This document shows positions 37,681-42,399 of a stretch of DNA of 42,399 bases, piece by piece. The notes below the pieces were generated by a model. The model was not told the DNA's origin. It did no database searches and saw only the letters and a program-made list of their open reading frames with translations. Within the stretch, counting starts at the first letter, position 1, and every line of letters begins with the position of its first letter. Position numbers and translations under genes: made by a program. Source of the stretch: Pseudomonas sp. CM27 (GTDB lineage: Bacteria > Pseudomonadota > Gammaproteobacteria > Pseudomonadales > Pseudomonadaceae); NCBI RefSeq assembly GCF_013179515.1, contig NZ_JABMCN010000011.1, positions 1 to 42,399 on the forward strand. Reading direction: 5' to 3'.

Positions 37681-39363
37681 TCATCGGGTCAGGACATAGG
37701 TGCCTGGCGCGGGGCCCAGCGGTGGGTAGGTGCTGTTGCCCAGTTCGGTGCGGGGTGCCTTCAGCGGGCCCGAGCGTGGGGTGATCCATTCCAGCCACAA
37801 TGGCCACCAGCTGCCTTCGCTACGCTTGGCGTCGTGGAACCACGCACGCGGGTCGCTGGAAAGCCTGGGGTTGGCCAGGTAGTAGGCTTTGGGATTGCCG
37901 GGCGGGTTGATGATGCTCTGGATATGCCCGCTGTTGGCCAGGATGAAGCGGCGCTCGCCACCCAGCAGCAGGGACGAGCGGTACACCGCGTCCCATGGGG
38001 TGATGTGGTCATTGCTGCCGGCAACGGTGAAGCTGTCGAGGTCGACCTGCGACAAGTCGATGGGCGTGCCGCACACTTCGAGGCCGGCCGGGTAGGTGAG
38101 GGGGTTGAGCTTGAAGAAGTCCAGCAGGTCGCCATGCAGCGCGGCGGGCAGGCGCGTGCTGTCGGCGTTCCAGTAAAGGATGTCGAAGGCCGGTGGTGTC
38201 TTGCCGAGCAGGTAGTTGTTGACCCAATAGTTCCAGATCAGGTCGTTGGGCCGCATCCAGGCGAAAATCCGCGCCACCTCGCCACCGTCCAGCACGCCAC
38301 GCTGGTACGAGCGGCGCTTGGCTGCCTCGATCGTCTGTTCGTCGGCGAACAGGCTGGCGGGGCTCTCGAACTTGCTGTCCAGCAGGCTGACAAGGTAGGT
38401 GGCGCTGCGTACCCGACGCAGCTGCTGCTTGGCCTGCAGGTGACCTTGCAGCGCGGCCATGGTCAGGCCGCCAGCACAGGCACCCATCAGGTTGGGGTCG
38501 CGGTTGCCACTGATGCTGCGGCAGGCGTTGAGTGCTTCCTCCAGGGCCTGTACGTAGCTCGACAGCCCCCATTCGCGATGGCGGGGGTCAGGGTTGCGCC
38601 AGCTGACCATGAACACCTGCAGGCCACTCTTGAGCATGTACTGGACGAAGCTGTTGCTCGCGCTGAGGTCGAAGATGTAGAACTTGTTGATTTGCGGCGG
38701 CACCACCAGCAGTGGGCGTGCGTGCTGCTTTTCGCTCATCGGCTTGTACTGGATCAACTCCAGCAGCTCATTGCGAAACACCACCGCGCCGGGGGTTGCC
38801 GCCAGGTTGCCGCCTACCTCGAAGGCGCGCTCGTCTACCTGGCGCGGCAGGCCGTCGTTATGGCGCAGGTCTTCAAGCAGGTGCGCCACGCCACGCACCA
38901 GGCTCTGGCCGCCGGTATTGAACAGCTCCTTGACGGCCAGCGGGTTGAGCAGCGAGTTGCTGGGGGCCAGGGCATCGTTGAGCAGGTTGAACAGAAAGTG
39001 CGTGCGGGCCCGGTCGTCGTCGCTCAGGTGGCTTTCCTCGATCCACTGGCGGGTTTGCTTCTGCCACGCCAGGTACGCCTGCAGACTGCGGCGGTAGAAC
39101 GGGTTGCTGCTCCATGTGGGGTCGCTGAAGCGCGCGTCACGGGGGTTTGGCTGGTACGGCGTGTCGCCCAGCACTACCCGCCCCAGTTGCCCGCCGAGGG
39201 CTAGCAGATGCTGCGCGGTATGCAGCGGGTGGCGCAGGCCATGGCGGCCGACATTGCGCAGGGTGGACAGCAGGTCGCGGCCGCGCAGGCCGAGGATGGC
39301 GTTCTGCACGTTCATGTGGGTGGCGGGGAGCGATGTCGATCCTTTGGCCGGTTTTTCTTTCAT
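37681..39363 (-). CDS. phaC2: Class II PHA polymerase PhaC2
   Basis: A 560-residue medium-chain-length PHA synthase that polymerises (R)-3-hydroxyacyl-CoA. The lipase-like box GACAGG has the nucleophile Cys296; SNDHITPWDA holds the catalytic aspartate region and SGHIQSIINPPGNPK the histidine. The N-terminal third differs most from PhaC1. ATG 39363 is preceded by GAGGGA. It lies after phaZ across a REP element and is coupled to phaD downstream. Confidence 0.96.
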   Translation of the reverse strand: MKEKPAKGSTSLPATHMNVQNAILGLRGRDLLSTLRNVGRHGLRHPLHTAQHLLALGGQLGRVVLGDTPYQPNPRDARFSDPTWSSNPFYRRSLQAYLAWQKQTRQWIEESHLSDDDRARTHFLFNLLNDALAPSNSLLNPLAVKELFNTGGQSLVRGVAHLLEDLRHNDGLPRQVDERAFEVGGNLAATPGAVVFRNELLELIQYKPMSEKQHARPLLVVPPQINKFYIFDLSASNSFVQYMLKSGLQVFMVSWRNPDPRHREWGLSSYVQALEEALNACRSISGNRDPNLMGACAGGLTMAALQGHLQAKQQLRRVRSATYLVSLLDSKFESPASLFADEQTIEAAKRRSYQRGVLDGGEVARIFAWMRPNDLIWNYWVNNYLLGKTPPAFDILYWNADSTRLPAALHGDLLDFFKLNPLTYPAGLEVCGTPIDLSQVDLDSFTVAGSNDHITPWDAVYRSSLLLGGERRFILANSGHIQSIINPPGNPKAYYLANPRLSSDPRAWFHDAKRSEGSWWPLWLEWITPRSGPLKAPRTELGNSTYPPLGPAPGTYVLTR

Positions 39364-39409
39364 GGCAACATTCCCTCGTCTAAGCCATTTTCAGCCGCTG
39401 GCACTATGA

Positions 39410-39483
39410 GAGCGGGTTTACCCGCGAACACCGGCAAAGCCGGTGCCATACACCGAGTTGGCTTTTCGCGGGTAAACCCGCTC
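39410..39483. repeat. REP pair with internal hairpin between phaZ and phaC2
   Basis: GAGCGGGTTTACCCGCGAA (39410-39428) and its reverse complement at 39465-39483 flank an inner stem, CACCGGC (39429-39435)/GCCGGTG (39439-39445), around AAA, followed by CCATA. This is the same architecture as at 26362. It lies within the phaC1-Z-C2-D run. Confidence 0.9.
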
Positions 39484-39503
39484 CCACAGGTTTTGCGTCG
39501 CCC

Positions 39504-40355
39504 TCACAAACCCGAGGCCGGGCGTGGGTGCATGACCGCGCGCTGTCGTTCTTGCTGCAGGAACTTCATGATGATCGGGGCGACGGCCTCGGCCCGGGTG
39601 ATCAGAAACAGATGGCCGTCGTCGATAATGTGTAGCTGGGCATTGGGAATCCGCCAGGCCAGCAGGCGCATGTTGACCAGCGGGATCAGCGGGTCGTCGT
39701 CGCCGGCCAGCACCAGGGTCGGCTGCTGGATCTTGTGCAGCCAGTGGATGCTGGTCCAGCCAAGCCCGGCGAACAGTTGCCAGTAATAGCCCAGCTTGCC
39801 GCCGGAGCGCACCTTGGCCGCATGGTGCATGGCCAGCTCGGGGTCACGCCGAAAGCCGCCGCCATAGATCATCGGTGCGATGCGGATGACGTGCGACGGC
39901 TGCACGTAGCGCCGTGGGCTGGCCATCATCCACAACACTTTCGGCTTGCCCGGCACCATCACCGCACCGGCGGCGGTGGCGGCCAGCACCAGCTTCTTGC
40001 AGCGCTCGGGGTAGTCGTGGGCGAACTGCTGGGCCAGGGCGCCGCCCCAGGACACGCCGATGGCATTTACCTGCCCGTAGTCGAGGTAGTCGAGCATGCG
40101 TGCCGTCAGCTTGGCCAGCCCGGGGAAGCGATACGGGTGGCGTGGCGTGGACGACCCGCCGACCCCGGGTACGTCGAAGGCGATGACTTCCAGGTCCGGG
40201 TCCAGTGCTTCGATGAACGGAAACACCAGCTCCAGGTTGGCTCCGATGCCGTTGAAGATCAGCAACGGTGTCAGGTGTGGCTTGCCTGGCCGGACGGCGG
40301 TGCGAATGGACTGGTTGTCCAGCTCGACGGTCCTGAAGATATAGGGTTGCGGCAT
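39504..40355 (-). CDS. phaZ: Intracellular PHA depolymerase PhaZ
   Basis: A 283-residue alpha/beta hydrolase that degrades stored medium-chain-length PHA on granules. The catalytic triad reported for the P. putida enzyme is present at matching positions: Ser102 in GVSWGG, Asp221 in AGDDDPLIP and His248 in DDGHLFL. The oxyanion region is LLIFNGIGAN. AAGAG precedes ATG 40355. A strong hairpin separates it from phaC1, and read-through or an own promoter must supply phaZ mRNA. Confidence 0.97.
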   Translation of the reverse strand: MPQPYIFRTVELDNQSIRTAVRPGKPHLTPLLIFNGIGANLELVFPFIEALDPDLEVIAFDVPGVGGSSTPRHPYRFPGLAKLTARMLDYLDYGQVNAIGVSWGGALAQQFAHDYPERCKKLVLAATAAGAVMVPGKPKVLWMMASPRRYVQPSHVIRIAPMIYGGGFRRDPELAMHHAAKVRSGGKLGYYWQLFAGLGWTSIHWLHKIQQPTLVLAGDDDPLIPLVNMRLLAWRIPNAQLHIIDDGHLFLITRAEAVAPIIMKFLQQERQRAVMHPRPASGL

Positions 40356-40382
40356 GCGCGTGACTCTTGGGTGAAGTTAACA

Positions 40383-40408
40383 CCGTGGCGCCCAGCAGGG
40401 CGCCACGG
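40383..40408. terminator. Perfect 11-bp hairpin between phaC1 and phaZ
   Basis: CCGTGGCGCCC (40383-40393) pairs with GGGCGCCACGG (40398-40408) around AGCA, 9 nt after the phaC1 stop. On the minus strand TGTTAACTT follows. A terminator or attenuator in this gap would lower phaZC2D expression relative to phaC1. Confidence 0.75.
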
Positions 40409-40417
40409 CGCTGCAAC

Positions 40418-42097
40418 TCAACGCTCGTGAACGTAGGTGCCCGGTGCGGCTTCGCCAGCGGCATAGGCGCGGTTGCCCAGGCGGGTAGGTGCCTTTTTCA
40501 GCTCGCCTGCACGTTCGCCCAGCCAGCTTTGCCAGTGCAGCCACCATGAGTCGGCGTGCTTGGTGGCGTTTTCCTGCCAGGCCACCGGGTCGCCCGGGCG
40601 GTCGGCACCCGTCATGAAGCGTGCCTTGGGGTTGCCCGGCGGGTTGAGGATGCTCTGGATATGGCCGCTGTTGGACAGCACGAACTCGATCTTGCCGCCA
40701 AACAGGTGCGCCGAGCGGTAGCACGACTGCCACGGGGTGATGTGGTCGGAGGTGCCGGCAACGCTGAAAATGTCGCAGTGCACGTTCTTCAGGTCGATCG
40801 GGGTGCCGCACACTTCCAGTGCATCCGGGCGCGTCAGCGGGTTGCTTTTGAACATTTCGATGAGGTCGCCGTGGAAGGCGGCCGGCAGGCGCGTGGTGTC
40901 GTTGTTCCAGAACAGGATGTCGAACACTGGCGGCTCGTTGCCGAGCAGGTAGTTGTTGACCCAGTAGTTCCAGATCAGGTCGTTGGGGCGCATCCAGGCG
41001 AACACCTTGGCCATCTCGCTGCCTTCGAGCACGCCGGCCTGGTATGAATGGCGCTTGGCGGCTTCCAGGGTCTGCTCGTCGACGAACAGCGCCACCTGGT
41101 TATCCATGGTGGTATCCAGCACGCTTACCAGCAAGGTCAGGGCGTTGACCTTGTTTTCACCGATTGCGGCGTAGTGGCCTACCAGCGCGGTGCAGGTGAT
41201 GCCGCCAGAGCATGCACCGAGCATGTTCAGGTCCTTGCTGCCGGTAATGGCCAGCACCGCGTCGACAGCCTCCTTGAGCGCGTCGATGTAGGTGGACAGG
41301 CCCCATTCGCGCTGGGCCTTGGTCGGGTTGCGCCAGCTGATGATGAACGTCTGCTGCTGCGAGCGCAGGCAGTAGCGGGCCAGGCTTTTTTCCGGGCTGA
41401 GATCGAACACGTAGAACTTGTTGATCTGCGGTGGCACCACCAGCAGCGGACGGGCATGCACCTGCTCGGTGATGGGGCTGTACTGGATCAGCTCCAGCAC
41501 GTCGTTGCGGTACACCACGGCACCTTCGCTGGTGCCCAGGTTCTTGCCCACCTCGAAGGCGTCCATGTTTACCTGGCTGGGCATGCCGCCGTTGTTGACC
41601 ATGTCCTTGGCCAGATTCGACAGGCCATCGAGCAGGCTTTTGCCACCCGTTTCGAAGAAGCGTTTGACCGCTGCCGGGTTGGACAGGGTATTGGTCGGGG
41701 CCATGGCTTCGGTCATCAGGTTGATGACGAACTGGCCGCGGCTGATGTCCTGGGGTGACAGGTCGCTGCTGGCGACCCAGTCCTGCAGTTCGTTGCGCCA
41801 GGCCAGGTAGGTTTGCAGGTAGCGGCGGTACAGCGGGTTGTTGCTCCAGGCCGGGTCGTTGAAGCGACGGTCGTCGCTTTCCGGGGCCAGGCTGGACTTG
41901 CCCAGCAGTACGTTTTTCAGCTCCAGGCCGAAGTGGGCCACATGCTTGGCGCTGTGCAGCGGTTGGCGCACGGCCTGGCGCAGCACGGTACGTGCCGAGC
42001 TCAACAGGTCCTTGCGGCGAATGCCGATGACCGGGTTCAGCCCCAGGGTGTTTTCCGAGGCCTGCCGCTGCAGCTCATCGTTGTTCTTGTTACTCAT
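40418..42097 (-). CDS. phaC1: Class II PHA polymerase PhaC1
   Basis: A 559-residue medium-chain-length PHA synthase, the main polymerase of this cluster. The nucleophile Cys296 is in GACSGG; the aspartate region is in TSDHITPWQS and the histidine in SGHIQSILNPPGNPK. It shares most of its core with PhaC2, so the pair arose by duplication around phaZ. ATG 42097 has GGAG 8 nt upstream. The first codons encode an A-rich Hfq/Crc-type site, and the leader is structured. Confidence 0.97.
   Translation of the reverse strand: MSNKNNDELQRQASENTLGLNPVIGIRRKDLLSSARTVLRQAVRQPLHSAKHVAHFGLELKNVLLGKSSLAPESDDRRFNDPAWSNNPLYRRYLQTYLAWRNELQDWVASSDLSPQDISRGQFVINLMTEAMAPTNTLSNPAAVKRFFETGGKSLLDGLSNLAKDMVNNGGMPSQVNMDAFEVGKNLGTSEGAVVYRNDVLELIQYSPITEQVHARPLLVVPPQINKFYVFDLSPEKSLARYCLRSQQQTFIISWRNPTKAQREWGLSTYIDALKEAVDAVLAITGSKDLNMLGACSGGITCTALVGHYAAIGENKVNALTLLVSVLDTTMDNQVALFVDEQTLEAAKRHSYQAGVLEGSEMAKVFAWMRPNDLIWNYWVNNYLLGNEPPVFDILFWNNDTTRLPAAFHGDLIEMFKSNPLTRPDALEVCGTPIDLKNVHCDIFSVAGTSDHITPWQSCYRSAHLFGGKIEFVLSNSGHIQSILNPPGNPKARFMTGADRPGDPVAWQENATKHADSWWLHWQSWLGERAGELKKAPTRLGNRAYAAGEAAPGTYVHER
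42080..42091 (-). promoter_or_regulatory. Candidate Hfq/Crc site in the first codons of phaC1
   Basis: AACAAGAACAAC (minus strand, codons 3-6) follows the AAN-repeat pattern. Crc-dependent control of phaC1 translation under balanced carbon/nitrogen conditions has been described in P. putida; this is the likely site. Confidence 0.65.
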
Positions 42098-42123
42098 CTA
42101 CGACGCTCCGTTGTCCTGAGACG

Positions 42124-42168
42124 AGTACCGGATGCCTGTGCCGGAAGCACAGTCCTGAGCCCGGTACT
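42124..42168. promoter_or_regulatory. Two-tier hairpin in the phaC1 leader
   Basis: The outer stem AGTACCGG (42124-42131)/CCGGTACT (42161-42168) is perfect over 8 bp. The inner stem CTGTGC (42136-42141)/GCACAG (42147-42152) has a 5-nt loop. In the mRNA it ends about 15 nt before the phaC1 ribosome site. It could modulate stability or access for ribosomes or Hfq, or be a protein-binding operator on DNA. Confidence 0.55.
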
Positions 42169-42233
42169 GCTACTCGGGTGACCAGTGATAAGGAACAGCG
42201 GTGCTGCGGGGGTTCTGACTGCCTGCAAGGTGA

Positions 42234-42249
42234 TGCAGGGAACTTGCCA
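42234..42249 (-). promoter_or_regulatory. Sigma-54-like -24/-12 promoter candidate for phaC1
   Basis: On the minus strand TGGCAAGTTCCCTGCA has GG-N10-GC spacing and fits the TGGCAC-N5-TTGC consensus well. It would start transcription near 42223, giving a leader of about 125 nt. A sigma-54 promoter for phaC1 is described in P. aeruginosa. No enhancer site is identified here. Confidence 0.5.
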
Positions 42250-42284
42250 CACCCATTGGTTACCCGACTTTCATGTAATGCGCA

Positions 42285-42308
42285 AGACAGCCCGTCACTG
42301 GGCTGTCT
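42285..42308 (-). terminator. Terminator hairpin of the gene upstream of phaC1
   Basis: AGACAGCCC (42285-42293) pairs perfectly with GGGCTGTCT (42300-42308) around a 6-nt loop. It lies 58 nt after the stop of the partial minus-strand gene at the window edge. No long T-run follows. Confidence 0.55.
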
Positions 42309-42366
42309 GTAGGGCATTCAAACAGATGAATTTAGAAAATGCGCTCTAAACCTTGCAGGCCTTGCG

Positions 42367-42399
42367 CTAGAGCATGAGTTTGACCACGGCTTCGGCCGG
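42367..42399 (-). CDS. C-terminal end of a protein, probably DUF971 family (partial)
   Basis: The last ten codons of a minus-strand frame read PAEAVVKLML and end at TAG (42367-42369). In P. putida the gene ahead of phaC1 is a DUF971 (gamma-butyrobetaine hydroxylase-like N-terminal) protein, and I recall a VVKLML ending for these. Only 33 nt are visible, so the call rests on position and memory. Confidence 0.4.
   Translation of the reverse strand, partial: PAEAVVKLML

Overview
The window is high-GC Gammaproteobacterial chromosome. Gene content and order match the Pseudomonas putida group: histidine utilisation genes, pip-dtd, opgGH, an amino-acid ABC transporter, two chemoreceptors, rsmE-tatCBA-hisEI-ubiBJE, then the medium-chain polyhydroxyalkanoate (PHA) locus. 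Pseudomonas-type REP palindromes sit in most of the longer gaps. I saw no rRNA, tRNA, CRISPR array, insertion sequence or prophage gene. The left edge starts after an unseen gene. The right edge cuts the C-terminus of what is probably a DUF971 protein.

Layout. 1-1130: a hairpin-bearing gap, then two overlapping lipoprotein genes (a small lipoprotein and a Blc-type lipocalin). 1163-11125: a complete histidine catabolic set. hutF points left; hutC-hutD and hutU-hutH-hutT-hutI-hutG point right. The enzymes give the five-step route histidine -> urocanate (HutH) -> imidazolonepropionate (HutU) -> formiminoglutamate (HutI) -> formylglutamate (HutF) -> glutamate plus formate (HutG). HutT imports histidine and HutC represses. 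Operator-like palindromes lie in the hutF/hutC gap and upstream of hutU. 11301-12706: pip and dtd, overlapping by 4 nt. 12969-17274: opgGH for osmoregulated periplasmic glucan. 17505-20073: binding protein, permease and ATPase of a polar amino-acid ABC importer. 20251-24065: two methyl-accepting chemotaxis proteins on the minus strand with alike signalling halves and different sensor domains.

24167-30286 (minus strand) is a compact housekeeping block: rsmE, the Tat protein-export genes, hisE/hisI and ubiE-ubiJ-ubiB, with many 1-4 nt overlaps. 30411-42097 is the PHA region: a small PHA-system protein, the phasins phaI and phaF (plus strand), and phaC1-phaZ-phaC2-phaD (minus strand), convergent with phaIF. 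Between the small PHA-system gene and phaI sits a 1596-residue gene that reads as a DUF6543 (dermonecrotic-toxin-like) protein. It is the one clearly accessory gene in the window and has no visible immunity partner.

The most unusual signals are: that giant toxin-like gene inside the PHA locus; a perfect 42-nt inverted repeat between phaF and phaD that looks like a REP pair in which both arms carry the same mirrored insertion; a 12-codon leader ORF and hairpin just before hutH; A-rich Hfq/Crc-type motifs at several hut and pha starts; and a structured phaC1 leader with a sigma-54-like promoter.
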